A program made the position numbers and the translations under genes. Of a stretch of 64,000 bases of DNA, positions 1 through 13,900 are shown one piece after another (the stretch's first letter is position 1; the number at the start of each line of letters is the position of its first letter). Under the pieces are notes generated by a model. That model made no database searches. It was not told where the DNA came from and saw nothing but the letters and a program-made list of their open reading frames with translations. Origin of the DNA: Neopestalotiopsis rosae (lineage: Eukaryota; Ascomycota; Sordariomycetes; Amphisphaeriales; Sporocadaceae); assembly GCA_023078685.1 (NCBI GenBank), contig JALGAS010000003.1, positions 4,774,001-4,838,000 of the forward strand. Reading direction: 5' to 3'.

Positions 1-1793
1 GCGACAACAGCGTCCTTCGGCCAAGAAACCCGTTGGCGCTAAGAGGCCACTGCTTTAGCCCGTGAAAGGGTTTCAACTCTCTTGCTGTGCACTGATGCGT
101 GTCTTGATGCGTGTCTCGACTTTGCCCTCGGGCCGGGCGGCAGAGTTTTGTTCTTTGGGTAGAGAGAAAGACACTCTGACCTTGCATTGTGCCAAAACCG
201 CGTGATCTCGTAAAGGGTCAAGACATGAATTGGTTCAAAGCCAGGGACCACCCTAGAGGGCGGCTCCGTCGTTGTTACATAAGCAATATACCGACCGACC
301 TTTTCTTATCAATAGCTAGACTGGTTACACGAGGAATTTCAACCAGTATTTTTAAGGAGCAGGATACCTCTGGTTCGGAATTTGCCTTGGCATTCTATAC
401 TACGTAGTATGCAATACTTATGTTCGGACCTCGATGCGCTGGGCTCGGTGACTAATCTATAATCATGGCAAACGAGAGCCAATCAGCCAAATTCGCTTGC
501 AACTGGCAGTAATACACAGTAGTCTACTGACTCTGTCAACAGACCAGCTGCGTGAAACTGACTACTGACAGGGAACGGTAGAAATCCGCGCGCGCATTAA
601 CAGCAAGAGTCGCCTTCACGATCCATCTGGCTGAAGAACTGCCGAGCGTTACATCCTGTACTGACCCTGCACGCAGCTGGAGACGTAGGTGGTATGCCCA
701 AGTGGCAGTGCCCCCTTTGCGGAATATCCATTATTAAAAAAGGAAGCGCATGCCTAACGAGATGGCCTAGGATGTGCCTGCGAGGTTGTGACTGTACGAT
801 AATGTCGATCTCTTAACAACCATCTGCTATCGTTGCTAATCAGGCTTCTAGAAGCATTCTCACCTTGCTTTTTATGTGGACTTTTGCCGTTTTGTGACCA
901 TTCCTTGCGAGTGGGACGCAACATTGATTCTGGAGTCCATTGGACAGAAGCGATAGTCGTGCAAACTAAAAAAGTTGGAAATCTTGAAAGTGGATATGAG
1001 GCAATACAATAGAGTACGATTCTAAATCACCAACTAGGAACCCGACATGCGGCTTGTAAATCTCTGCCAAGACATGTGGCTCTTTCTGTTGCTGCCTTTC
1101 TCCGCGATGGGGAGAAGAGGGACACGGCGGAATGCACGGAAGAAGTTTGCATTGGGCCAATCTGTTCTCTCATTCGCCCGGCTCAAGTCTGCGATCATAC
1201 GAGAAACCCGAGTGACCCAGTTCATGGAGGTGGCCATCTCGTAGTCGTAGAGAGAGGGAATAAGACTGTGGAGTTTCGGGCAGTCGTCTTTTTGCATGCC
1301 TGCCAAGCAACTACGGATAGGCTACAGATAAACGAAACATCTAGATCCTTGGACATCTGGGCTCTTCTTCTCTTTGTCTATCTCTCACCTTACATAGTAT
1401 GGCGATCCACACACACAGAGAGATCAGATCAGAGCATTCATACGTACACTATTCAAGTCTCATACAGATCGCAAGTCTCATCACTCGCACATGGCCTGCC
1501 GGCCCACTTCACCCATGCCGAACCAACCGGATCCATAGCGCGCCCAGGCATTGGCAGCACCGGAAAAAGCTCAGAGATGCGCCTCGTGCACTGCGCAAAG
1601 AAGAAGTATTCCACATTCCCCCCTTGCTCCGTTCAATGGGAGCTGCCGAGATGCGTTGCGACGCGCGCGACGCTAATGTGGGCTGACAACCCAATGGGTG
1701 GGAAGGAAGATGCAACGCAACGCAACACACAACGCCCACTCACGCCCGGGCAGCAAAGGTAATCCAGTAGCAGTCAAGTTCCAGTTCAGTCAA

Positions 1794-1806
1794 GTGTGTG
1801 TGTGTG
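1794..1806. repeat. GT dinucleotide run
   Basis: A 13-base uninterrupted alternating GT tract in the gene-poor left flank; an ordinary microsatellite. Confidence 0.9.
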
Positions 1807-4121
1807 AAGTGCCAGTAGTAGCAGTAGTCGTAGCCCAGATCGAGATGACACGCAACCCAAGCCAAGGCTTCACAAGCCCAAGGTGATCCGCGCATCCTTG
1901 TGCGTGTGTGAATGAAGGTCTTTTGTCGGCGTGGCGGCGGATGTCGCTGCCGGCGCTTGCATACCTAGACAGGTGTAGTTGAAAGGCACAGCCCAGCCTA
2001 TGGCGCAACGCTATCGTAGTATGTACGTAGGGGGAGAGAGAATAGAGAATCTCACTTGCAGCATCTCTTACTACTCTCATGGGGGTGGTGCAAGAAAAGA
2101 GTGACCTGGCCGATGCGATGCTGGTGGTTTCTTGGGGCCGGAAGGTAGGGTCACTGTTCCCCTTCTTCCCCGACAAGGCAGCTTCGGAAGAAATAATCAG
2201 TATTGAACCAATCAAGAGGCTACGGCCAGGCGTCAACAGTCTTCCTCATACAGCATGTCCACGTCACTCGCATTCCTGGCTGTTGGAGGGGCGCCACCAA
2301 CCCCAATCCATAATACTATGCACACATAGTACTGCGTAGCTGTACCACATGCACACTCATACACGCACACGCACTCATGCACTTGGCTTCGCTTCACTTC
2401 ATACAAGCAAGCCACCCCAACCTCGTCCACTTAGACGAAACCTCCCTAACGCAGGCTGACCCGCGTGAGATGCAAAAAAAGAGGCTGATGGTCGATGCGC
2501 GCATCGTCTTTTCGGTCTAGCACATAGTATACTACTACTATCGTGCAGTGTCACAGACAATGATAGCGCCTCGAACAAATCCTCTTTCTGGTTGTCTGGA
2601 ACAATGCGTACTCCTCTTTACGACAACCCACAAGACCATGCAGAAGCGCATGTGTCCATTTTGCGACAACTCAGAGGACGAAAGTGGTTTTATTCCACTC
2701 TTTTTTGATGTGGCTGCGGTAAATATTCCATGGATGAAGAGTAGAGTGAGTCTCGAACAACCAGAATGGATGATCATAGATGGATCCATAGATCTCGGTC
2801 TGAAACATGGACCATTTCGTGTGTGTACGAGTATACTATCAAGCCCAGTCTACCAACACGAGTATGGCTGTCAAAGCAGGCGTTATTGCAGTTTCGCTGC
2901 CAACACCCAAAATATCCTTCTTTTGCCTCTGATCAGTGATCGCGTGTCAAAAGCTCACGCGGGCTTAAAAATATCTAAGACAATTGAAACCGGCGGTAGG
3001 TAAGGGCAGAGTCAAAAATGGGTTATTCTACTTCTTCATACATGGCAGCAAGTGAGTGGCATGCCGCATACCAGGTGGAAGATGGCGGAATATGGGAATG
3101 GGAATGGGACCGACTATGCCAGTATGCTTGCAACCCGCTGGCTGCTGCACGTTCACCGCCATGTGAGTTGTTTTTGTGCTTCTTTATGCGCAGCGGCACT
3201 ATCGAGAATAAATAAAACAAGCCACCAATGCACACCATCGCTCTCCCTCGACATGCTTGGCCAATCACATCACAGTTCCGGGGCCTCAGCAACCGGTTAT
3301 ATGTCATGCACATTTCCTCTCTCTCTCTGTCTCGATGTAAGGGGTGTGGAGTGATGAGCGGGCGGAAAGGTTGGAGGAATGATGACTCTGCATAAAACCT
3401 ACTGAGAGCGCTGATTCGCCCGACGCCCCGGAAGCGAAATACCTACATGCATAGCGCCTGAAGAGTGACATTACACCTTACACATGGGGAATTTTCCCAG
3501 AAAAGCAAATGTAAAGAAGAAACGAAAAAGCAAGTCCTTCAATGCTGCTCTAGTTTCTGCCCGCTGCTTATGCGATTCTCGATGCAAGGGGTGCCTCCAA
3601 ATTAGAACAGCCTTTGGTGACCAGCGGAATAAAGAAACAAAACAGATCATGTACTATGGTAGAAACGAATACTACCCTGACTTTGCAATACATGCACACA
3701 CCGAAATACACCATGAAAGTAGTCATGTTACACAGCAACGGCTTGCCCACTGGACCGGGGCGTATTCAAGTGGGAAGGGGAGCAGAACCCCCGGTTCGAC
3801 TATGCAGACCGACAAGTTCGTTCTCTTTCCTCTTTTCCCCCCTCGTCAAAGTCTGTGCTTTTTCTTCCAATCTATCTTCACTGCCGAAAAAATGATCTAC
3901 TTGGTAAATGCATGGGTTATCTCGAAAAAAAAGTTGACACGATGCAACATCAGGGATGATCATGAAGAGAAGAGCACTGATCATTGAATGATCATTTGCT
4001 CTGTTTCCCGCTTCTTGGCTTGGGCTTGGCCGGGTTTGTTTAGAAAACAACGCACTACCGAAAAAAAGAACCTAGCAAGTAAAATGGTAAAGACGAGGGT
4101 TAGAGTCGTAGAGAAAGTGGT

Positions 4122-4135
4122 GCGCGCGCGCGCGC
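4122..4135. repeat. GC dinucleotide run (7 units)
   Basis: Fourteen bases of pure alternating GC, a sequence type able to adopt Z-DNA in vitro. It lies in non-coding DNA; no function is evident. Confidence 0.9.
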
Positions 4136-5776
4136 TGGTTTGGGGGCGCATCCCGCTAGGCTAGAAAACTACGATCGTCCTATCGTGAGTCGTCTCCTCG
4201 CTGGGCAACAATATGTTTGCTACAGTACAGTACTGCCGAAGATTTCTGGGGGTGTCACAGAAAGGGCCTGAGGGTTGCTGTGACGATCTCCATGGCATAG
4301 TACAACAAAGTTCAAGTCCCAGCATCGTGATAGGCCAGAGAGGAGCGCTCGCCAGCTTACAAGCGAACCATGGAATAAGAGAAAAACAAGGGTTTTCCTA
4401 TAACCCGGACACCTCCAGGAATGACCTAAAAGAGGCGCTGCGTTCCTTGGAGGAGACAGGAGAGGAGGGAATACGCTATGCGCATTGGGCCAGCGCACAA
4501 GACAAGAGAGAGCCGGCGTGGTGCACTACTGCGGCGCTATGTAATGCGTGGGATTTGGTGTCGCTGGCGGCATGGCCACCCACTTCCCCCAAATCACATT
4601 AACGGACGGCAATCAGAACGAAGGGGGAAAAAGGTAGGCTGGGCAAATTAGGTCATTGCGAAAAAAGTTGTTCAGAAGAGCCCAGTCCAGGCCCCCGGGA
4701 TAGGTAGGATAGTACGTGTGATGAAGGATGACAAAGGCAGGGACGGAGGATCGAAAGTAGCCCAGCCGCAAAATTAGGTAGTATCTTAGTGAAATGGTCA
4801 AGTCATGAAAAAAAAGCGCCGAAAGTAATAGTAGTTGAATTTCCACTTACATGGCGCGGCTTTGAAAGATGATCTTATTAGCTATTCGGACCGCGATGGA
4901 TTAATGGGAACTCCACGACCACGTTTTCCTCCCTGTGTACGTACCACGTTAAGTTTCTATTAGCCGCAAAAGAACCTTTTGATCTGTTCGGGCCCTCGGG
5001 GCCCCAGAAAATAGTAATGACGGACGGGTACGGTCTTGAAATTGGGACGACATGAAAGCGAAGAAACCGAGAGGACGAAAAAGAACTCAAAAGTCGGGAC
5101 AAAAAGTCAGGTAGCCACACTTTTACGCCACAAGAAAAGACAGATGCAAGCCCGACTGTTGAAACTATTTCCAGAAACCCAAGTGGCGAGCGTTACAGCA
5201 GGGAATAACGAGGTGTAGAGGGTTTAAGCCTCAAATGTCTCTCGTCCCTTGTGGGAGAGCGAGGGATATCATGATACAGAAATGCTTAACAACCAAGAAA
5301 CAGTCTCAACTCAGACAGCACGGGTGGCGCCCTCCTGCATTGAGACAGATTAGAGCCTAAATTGTGCGCCTTTCTGGGGGTGATGATCAATGACCTTAAC
5401 GTAGACGCGCATCACCAGGAAACAAGGTTGGAATGTGAATGAGAAAAGTGACCACCCGAAAACATCAAAGGATCCAAGTGTTTCGACAACTGTAATCGTG
5501 CTGATGTCAGTATACATGTCACGTAATGCGCAGTGATGAAAGTGGTCTTGTTTGTAACTTCAAATTGAGCAAACGAATGCTCATGATTGTATTGGAGTTT
5601 TTGGGTAATGTAGATTCTATCCCTTTGTGATATCTCTCATTCCCAAGGGGATCGCCCACGCAACCTTAGAAGAAAAAAAGGTTGGAGGGCGTCCACCAGG
5701 GGTCAACGTAATGCTGCGTCAAGTCTTTCTGATGACTGTATCCGCTGTTTGGCTGTTGAGCCGCCGTCTAATGTTC

Positions 5777-6355
5777 TCATGTCCCGTAACCTTTTTGTTT
5801 TTCCTCCATTTGTCGAGGCTCGTTAGAAGAAAAAAGTTGTTCGAACCGCTCCAAATAGATCCTTTCCCCCAAAGAAAAAAGCTGTATGGTATCATCCAAG
5901 CGAAAGTCTTCCACCAGAGAATAACACCCCTCTAAACGCAATCCGCGCTCGCAGGAAACAACCCCCAAAATTAAAACAGATAGCAGAATATAAACCAGCA
6001 AAATGGTGTATGCCATGCGCCGTCGAACAATGCTCTGGCCTTTCCGCTCCGGGAAAAAAGAATAAACATCGAACCGATCGATCCAATGGTGCACCGAGAT
6101 CTTTGTGGACTTAAAAACTATCTTCCGTAAATCCTGTACACCAACTCCACGCTTGGACAAAAGAAATAACATGATTTTTGGTGACTTTACAATTTTTGAA
6201 ACCGTATAGCGGAGAGTTCCAGACTTTTCCAGACAGGGGAGGCGCGTCTCTTTTTCCAGTGCTTTTGGACATTTTGTTGGTCGCAAATTCGCGTCCTGAA
6301 CTCCTGCCCAAGGGCTTTTTTTTCGAATGTGTATTTGAAATGAAGTCGTAATCAT
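5777..6355 (-). CDS. Doubtful 192-aa ORF with one hydrophobic segment
   Basis: An ATG-initiated open frame of 192 codons on the same strand as the kinase, starting 55 bases beyond the kinase stop codon. The product is basic and carries one strongly hydrophobic stretch near residues 115-135 (rich in L, I and V), which could be a membrane segment. I recognise no family. Its position fits the kinase 3' untranslated region, and an ORF of this length can arise by chance in 64 kb. I list it only because it is the longest ATG-started frame in the left flank that is not a shadow of a real gene. Confidence 0.15.
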   Translation of the reverse strand: MITTSFQIHIRKKSPWAGVQDANLRPTKCPKALEKETRLPCLEKSGTLRYTVSKIVKSPKIMLFLLSKRGVGVQDLRKIVFKSTKISVHHWIDRFDVYSFFPERKGQSIVRRRMAYTILLVYILLSVLILGVVSCERGLRLEGCYSLVEDFRLDDTIQLFSLGERIYLERFEQLFSSNEPRQMEEKQKGYGT

Positions 6356-6410
6356 GAATGAGCTGGCGCTCAGTTTTGTTGTAATAAAAGATTATAGTGG
6401 TAAATCCATC

Positions 6411-7975
6411 CTAGTAGCAGCCTTGAATGTTGCCAAACAATTGGACAGGGTGGTGGTAGGCGGCAACATGGTGCAATGGCACACTGGGTTGCACGTATTC
6501 CTTGAACCGGCCCAGGAAGAAGGGAACCTGAAGTTTTGGTACAAAGGTATGAATCGGGGTCGACACCGGCACCGGGCAGGGTTGGCACGGGTTGGGAACA
6601 CAACCCGTGAACTGAGGAACAGCCTCTGGAGCGTACACCTGAGCGGCATCCTGGTCATACATCTGCGGCTCCTGAGATGGTTGAGGAATGCTCTCATCCT
6701 GGACAAAGTCGTCATCATCAAGATCATCAATAGTCGATACACTCGACGTCAATGATCCATCATCAGACGAGCATGTGGACTCGCCATCCGAATCGGACGA
6801 GGCAGGAGAGAGAGGCGCGCCGTAGACCAGGTCGCCAGCAGGGGCTTCGCCATAGGCATACTCAGAAGGCTCTGGGGAAGCCGGAGGAGTAGGCAGGACC
6901 TGGGTAGCAAGGGGCTGAACAGTAAACCGTTGGCAAGCCATGATGCGGTTCTTGAGCTCAGACAACGTAATTCTTTGGTCTGGGTTGCGGGTGAAGATCC
7001 TTCCCAAAATGTCGTTCAGTTCGTCCGACAATGGCAGAATCGTCTTGAGGAAATCAGGGCTTCTCGTGAAGGCACGGTAAGTTGAATCCTCGAAAGAGGC
7101 CTGCTTCCAGGGGTTGCGACCACAGGTCAGGTTGACCAGGATGACGCCCAAGCTCCAGACATCGTTGGGGGCGCAGAAGTAAAAGGGCCTTCTCGATGAT
7201 GGGTCGAGGCATTCTATATTGAGAAGCGGGTTAGTCAAGGAGTCCCTAGTGTGGTATAAGCGTGGACAATATAAATCATACCTGGCGACATGTAGAAAGT
7301 GGATCCACATCCGTAATCCTCGGATCGGTCAGACGAAGTAGCCAGGCCAAAGTCTGCAAGTTTCACGGTTGCGCCCTGGTTCGTCACAAGAATGTTCTCC
7401 GGCTTCAAGTCTCGGTGGTAGATTCCCAGAGCATGGCAGTGTTCGACGGCATCCAGGATTTGCATGAAGACATCCTTGGCAAGGTCGTCCTTTCCGACGT
7501 ATTGGCCGCACTCGGTGATGTTGAAGAACAGGTCTCCCTCAGGGCAGTACTCCAAGACAACGTAGGTGCAATCCGGGTCATCAACGATCTTGTGCATGGA
7601 TACAACATTGGGGTGAGCTGAAGCCAGGTAGTGGAGGCGCAATTCCCGTTGCTGGAAGGCAATTTGTCGCTGGTCGAGTGGCAGTCCTTCGGCGTTGTAC
7701 TTGCTCAGGGTCTTGACGGCATACCGTGTTCCGGTCCGGATGTCAACGGCAGTGTAGACAACTCCATATGCGCCAGTACCAAGGATACCAACCAACTGGA
7801 GGCTGTCGCCCAGGAACTTCCCTAATCTGTCCTCCGGTCTAATGGTGTATCGTGGGGACTGGCAAACTGGTGGTGGAACGGCAAAGGGTTGTTGTTGTTG
7901 GTAGGCACATTTTTGACTGTCGTATGCTGGCGAGGCCGGAGGCGTGGGATATCCGTAAACTGGCACATTCTGCAT
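6411..7975 (-). CDS. Ran1/Ksp1-like serine/threonine protein kinase
   Basis: A 498-residue kinase from two exons, 7975-7282 and 7213-6411, joined across a 68-nt intron (GTATG donor, TATAG acceptor, phase 1). The ATG at 7975 is the first one after a pyrimidine-rich leader free of other ATGs; a longer frame would need a TTG start. The glycine loop GTGAYG is at residues 66-71 and the catalytic lysine in YAVKTL at 88. HRDLKPEN is at 187-194, DFG at 208-210, and the activation segment ends in YMSPE, which spans the splice. The N-terminus and the region after the kinase domain carry PTPPASP motifs, and the tail is acidic and serine/proline-rich. In yeasts, relatives (Ran1/Pat1, Ksp1, Sks1) couple nutrient status to mating, meiosis or filamentous growth; that role here is inferred from family. 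Which of these is the true orthologue cannot be settled by eye. Confidence 0.93.
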
Positions 7976-10900
7976 GGTATATGATGGTCCAGTCCTGGTG
8001 GGAAATTCCAAACGGCTTGAATCTAGGCAAGAAGAACAAACAGTAACGAGAAAGGAGGAAACAGCCTTCTACTAGACGGTATCCTGATCCAAAGCAAAGG
8101 AGAGTCCTGGAAATTCCTTTGGCAGAGAAGAGAAAAATTATTGGTATCCTTGTGGTTCGTATAAGTCCCTGGTGGTTCGTTGTGAGGTTGTCGACGTCGA
8201 ACAAACGAGTCAAACAGTCCTGTATAGTAGTCGCCGGTGGTGGATAGAGATGTTGGTTTGAGGTGAGTCGAGGTGAGGTTCTTTGGCGACGAAGGAGACA
8301 GGACTCCTTTGGACTTTTGGAGGGGGTTGTTTTGTTGAAGAGGGAAAAAAGGATATCGCAATGAATGTGGTGAATCGAGGTGAGGTCAAATCGAGATGCA
8401 GCGCTGGGTAGAGTGATGTAGATATTGGAGATTCGATAACCGCTGTACGGGCAGGGGTGGCAGACTACGTGTTTGAGTGGCTCAAGCAGGCCCCGGCAAG
8501 CCTTGGCTCAGAATCTACAGGCTACCATGATTAATAGTCTGGCACTATTCGTCCCACCTCAGCACGTACATAGCATGCGCTATTCTTAATTTTCGACGGT
8601 GCCGCTAAGCAGGAGGGCGCCGGGCTAACATGGTTGACTCTTCCCAGGACCTACGCAGGACAAGGGATGTGTGGATAAGAGACGGATCCCAGTACTTCTG
8701 GGGCGTCCACTAGAATGGTAAGGATGCGCAGCCTGGACATGGGCCAAGATTTTACTGTGACGCTTAGCGATATGGGACAAGCACAGGTATATACGAAGAG
8801 GCAAGGATTGTCTGACACACGTAAATAAGTGGTCCACATCGACCGCCGAGGGTAGGGTAGGTTGGAGGGGGTGTGTTTCTGACAGACAACGCCCCCTCCC
8901 CCTTCATCATTCGGAACGGCCTTGCTCGATGTCTAACGGCACACCGTAGCCCGCAGCAAAGCAGCAGCAGAAGCGCAAGCCCTTGCCCAGCCCAGCAAGA
9001 GCCCAGCCAGCCAACATGGCGAGCGAGTGACTGGCGAGTGATCCAGCGGCGGGCGGAAGAAAGGGGGCGTGCGTGTGATCTCGTCAATGGAGTGAGTATT
9101 TGGTGTGGCTGCCCATACTCCGCTTCTCTCATCTCGTTGGTTCGCCCGCTGGTCTAGTCCGGGCAAATCGTCATTATTGACGGGCCCGTGACTCGCATGG
9201 TTTTGCTTCTTGCCTTTCCGGTACCCGTGCCCGTCGTGGTTGACGAAGCTGGGATTTCGCTAGGATTTGAGAGGGACTTGGTACAGTCACGGCTGATGAG
9301 CAAGAAAGGGAAAAAAAACTAAAAACTAAAATGCTGGGCGGGAGGATGTGCCTGTGCCCACAACTCATTAGGAGTCTGGGAGGATCGACTCTTCCTGTCG
9401 CTTCGAGAAGCCCAACGACGACCAGTTCGTGCTATCTCATAGTGGCTAGGTATGTAAATGGATTGTCTGGTGGCAGGGATACATTTCGCTCTTGGATCCC
9501 ATCATATCTCACGTATGACGCTGTCCGCTGGCGACGATTCCCATTGGCGTCCCAGCCCCAGCCAACCAGTCTAGGTAAAGTGACAGACCTCTCGCTCTTG
9601 GCAAAAACTCTCTTTTGGCGGCAGATAGTTGGGGTCAAACGACACGTCGAAATACTGCTATGGTATCCAGAGAAGCACCGACGACGACACTGGTCGCAGA
9701 AGGGCCCCGGTGGTCAGAAGCCCTGGCCATCCTTCGGCTGTGGCATATCTTGACAGACGAGCCAATGGTCCGTGTGTCATTTTTGTTTGTGGATTTCCAT
9801 TTTTAAGCTTTTTGCAAACGCAGCGCAGCAGTAGCGGCGAGACGAGTGCATGAATTTGCCAGGCGACGAGCTGCTGCTTGGCTGCTGGAGACTGAGATTC
9901 CCGCGCACAGTCACAGTCCGGTCGCCTCCGTCGACTTTTGCTGTCGCAGCTTCTGCGTCGTGCCCTGTTGATTCAATGCGACGGGGCCACTGCAGTAGCC
10001 ACTGTGCCTGGTCGGTCGTGGTGCAGGCTGCTGCTGTGCAAGATCGACCGAATGGCTGTCTCCGTTCGTGTCTCACTCCAGTCCATGATTGGACCATGTG
10101 TTGTTATGACTGAGGATCTGCCATTGTGCAGGTTTTGATTTAGCCGCTAGCTTGTCTCGTCTGGTGTCATTCCCTTGGGCACCGTCGCGGGTGCAGATCG
10201 TTGCATTATTGACGGGACGATTGCCTACTGCGGTCTCACGCATTGCTGGTCAATCCGACCTCTGTGTGATCATGTTCGGGAGCAAGATTTGATTACTCCT
10301 GAGATGCGATGGATAGTCTGCTAACAGCAGTAACGGGTCTGGCCAAGCCTCTGGTGTTTGTAGCATACCAGAGGACGGGTCCGACCAGAGATTGTCATTA
10401 CACGGCCAGAGGCGCTGACGTCGCGCCGGGAATGCATTTGTCTGACTATGCTGCTGCTGCTAGACCTTTCAATGCCACACAATGCTGGCTGAACCGAACC
10501 TGCAAACCTGTTGACCTATAGGCGCACGTTTGAGTCACAAGCCAGCCCGGTGACAATGTACGCAAAATTTTCTGATTCCTGCAAGTGAACCTACGTAACG
10601 GTCAGTAGATCATGTTTCTTTGCCGCCTAGGTAGGTATGTGTATCGTGCTGGTTGCAAGACGACAACGGTGTTGAGCGAGATTGATGATTTGATTTGAAT
10701 GTGGTCTGTGTCACTGTTGAGTTAACTGTTACTCACACCTCGTACGCTCGTACAGAGTACAGGGGGAGGGATCGGTAGGCACGGTTGTATTGAGTAGCAT
10801 TCATCACGGATCTTGGAAAGGCGGCCGGCAGGAACAGGTAGGGGAGACGCTGTCGAGGTCGGCTCGCATGGGTGGTGGTTGTGCTGCGCTGCCCGTGAAT

Positions 10901-13900
10901 GGCCCAGGCCTTCTTGGTGGCTGCTCGCTATCCATGGATCATGGAGCACTTGACAGCAGGACCGTTGAACAGAGCCACTGGGCTCCAGCGCTGGGATGCT
11001 GCTGGCTGCTGGCTGCTGCTAGGCTGGCACACGATTGTTTGCCTGCTTCGTCTGCCTGCTTTTCATAGGCCTGCCTGCCGCATTCGCGTACCTACTCCAG
11101 TGAGTCTTGTCAAATGTCAGTCACTCAGTCAGCGCCAGGCTTTGCAGGCTTTTGCCGCTGGCGCCGCATTGAAGTGGGTTTGGCGGAGCCAGAGAGAAAA
11201 AAAAAAGAAAGGAATACGCATGACGGGGGGCAAGTAATGCACTGCATTGGAGTGCTCCTCTGTACAGGGCCTGTCTCCCTTGCCTGACTGGCCACTAGGT
11301 ACCTGAAAAAGAGCCTGTAGTCGTAGCCACCTACTCCGTACCGCCTAGGCTTTCCTCTGCTCTTCCCTTCTCCATCGTCCGGCCCTCTTACGATACGCAT
11401 TTCGGGGGCGACGAATACGTAGCAGGAATCAAATCAGTGCGGACTTTTTCGAGGCTGCAGATGGGCAATTTTTCTGCTCTACCGCAGCGTAGGACCACAT
11501 GTCCGACTGTCCTGAAGCGAACCAAGCTCAACAATATAGTGGATTTGTAGGTGTGGGTGGATGGATGGGTGGTCACTGGTGGCACTGGCAGGCAGTAGAC
11601 CGTAGGCGGTGGTAGTAGTCAGTCATGCCCAGCGTTACATGCAGCAGCCTCGCATCAAGAGGATTCGTGACCTGGCGAGCCAATGAGCCTGCGAGGCCGC
11701 GAAGGCAGGAGGGAGAAGTGAGGCTGTCGCGCCCGTCGCCCGTCCGCCCCGGGCTGGGCTCTGGACCAGGGTTTCTTCTTCTCTTCTTCTTCTTCTGGTT
11801 CATTGCAACCTGGAACATTCATTTCGGTTGTTCTCCCCTTCGCGCTGATGGTGCTGCATCTGGCTGTCATTGCCCGTTGAATTCATCCATATGCTCAGAT
11901 ACAATGTGAAGTAGAAGCAGGCAGCCAGACATTGCATGCATACAGTACTGTGTACAGTACAGACTACATAGTACCTGATTTATTACATAGACTGGCCAAG
12001 CCGCCGAGCAAGTCACCAATAACAAGGGGATGCTGTTGCTGCACTTGAATGGAGAAATTGTGCAAGGACGTTTCTGCCGAATGAATGCGAAATATTCCCC
12101 AATCATGGCCCTTGCCGCTTGTGCAGGATGTCGAGGAAGGGGACAAGGGAAAAAAGGCTGATCTAGATGCTCAATAGGAAACCTGCGCCGACCGCTGGCT
12201 GCTTCCCAATGGCGCACTACTGTAGTTGCAGGCCGAAGTTTTTGCCCCCCTGTCATGTACCGACGAGGGCCTCTCAAATGTGGATTTTTACAACTTCACA
12301 GCACCAAATTGCACAACTTGCACCCGCACGAGCCAACATCGAGTGGGGATTTACTTCATGCACGGCTAAAACTTACCCATACAACCACAGTAAACATCAA
12401 CTCCGAGATCCCAACCAAGAATCCACAATCCCACGCACGCGCACTCACTCCCGCAAATCCACCCACTGCCCTGGGTTTACTGGCCTGCCGAGCCTGCTGG
12501 CTGGCTTGTCATGGCTGTGCGCTGCTGTGCGTCGTTGAATCTTGGAGCTGCTTGCCGCTGTCTGTTCTGTAATGTACATACACACCAGAACACGTAGCGC
12601 CGTGCCCTGCCCATGCTTCCCGTCCATACATGACATGAAATTTGATCAAGGACCATGACTGCAGCCCATATCGTTCGTGATACATATCACAATTGCACTG
12701 CTACTGCTGCTTCCTGCAAATTATGCACCTCCAGGGTTGTCGTGGGAAATGAGCAATCATACCGTATACATACTTGTAGTAGGATTTCCACTCAAAACTA
12801 GGTATATTCAGCAGCCATCCAGGACCATCTGCCATCTAACATGCCCTAGCCGTCGGTCTAGGTTGACTAGGTAATCATCTAGTCAGTGGTCACTCTTGGT
12901 CACAGTCTGATTCGGCTCAATCTACCTGGCCGATGTGCATATTGAGATTGCGATGAGCCTGCCTTGCATCATGTCCCAGATGCCAGACGAGCCAGACTGA
13001 GCAAAAGAACATTATCCTCTCTCTGTCAAATAGCAATAATATGCAGGTCCGGTCCTGTTTATTTTCCGGCGTGCAGGCCGTAAACGGCACTTGCTGCGTT
13101 TCCAGAAGATCACGATGTTACCAGGGCCTGGATCTGGCTGGCTGGTTCCGTCCTTGCTTCTTCTTCTTCTTTCTTTCCATTTCATCCCATCTCATTACAT
13201 ACTCTCAATCTCACTTGCTTCGCTTTGACCTTCTGTGACAGAAACAGATTAGGTATAGTACGACCGCTAGATGCAAGTAATCATGAACCAGGCCAGCTGA
13301 TGGAGGGATGTGTTGAGCAAGTTATGTTACCACCATCGTTTATTTGCTCCATCTATCGTCTATCCGTCTGCCATTAGTATCACCTACTACCACCCACTAC
13401 CTACTTGCCTACCACCGCACTGCGGTGTGGTCATTCGTCTAATATGTACATACTAGTAGGCGCCCCACGGTCACAGAACAGAAGTCCCCCTTGCAACCAA
13501 CCATTGGATGCGCATGAATTATAGCCAGCCGCCTATGTAAGATAACATGCAATACTGCGACGTCGATGTGAACCAGCGCCGCCCTGTGACTGGCCAGCCA
13601 CGGCCCCCAAAAGGCCTAGCCAGGGAAACAACTCCTGGCCGCCTGGCCTGCCAATCTGCAAATCAATCAATCCATCGTCGGTGATCACACATACGATCTA
13701 CACTTTAGTAACATGTCGGACAAACAGTTCTATTTTTTTCTTAGCACACCTCTCTTTTTTGTTTCCCCCCAGGTGAAGATCATTGCATTTCTCTCTTCTT
13801 AGGGGCGTCTGCCTCCTAATCCGCCGTTTCCGAAGCGCCTAGAGAAGAACGAAACGCTCTTGTCGATTCGATTACCGCTTGTCGAGATCCGAAAGCAAAA

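Larger units (their letters stand above)
1..6410. other. Gene-poor left flank, no convincing gene
   Basis: Open frames here are short, mostly lack good start codons, overlap each other on both strands and show no recognisable domain. Visible structure is limited to simple repeats: a GT run at 1794-1806 and a GC run at 4122-4135. There are also three TGATCA palindromes within 38 bases at 3957-3994. One 192-codon minus-strand frame (5777-6355) is listed separately at low confidence. The rest may be regulatory DNA, untranslated transcript ends or non-coding RNA; nothing in the sequence decides this. Confidence 0.6.

Noticed and set aside
1076..1762. 228-codon plus-strand frame
   Set aside because: It starts with GTG, not ATG, shows no domain or splice structure, and overlaps frames on the other strand.
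3484..3987. 167-codon ATG frame, plus strand
   Set aside because: Basic, low-complexity start, no recognisable family, overlapped by minus-strand frames of similar quality.
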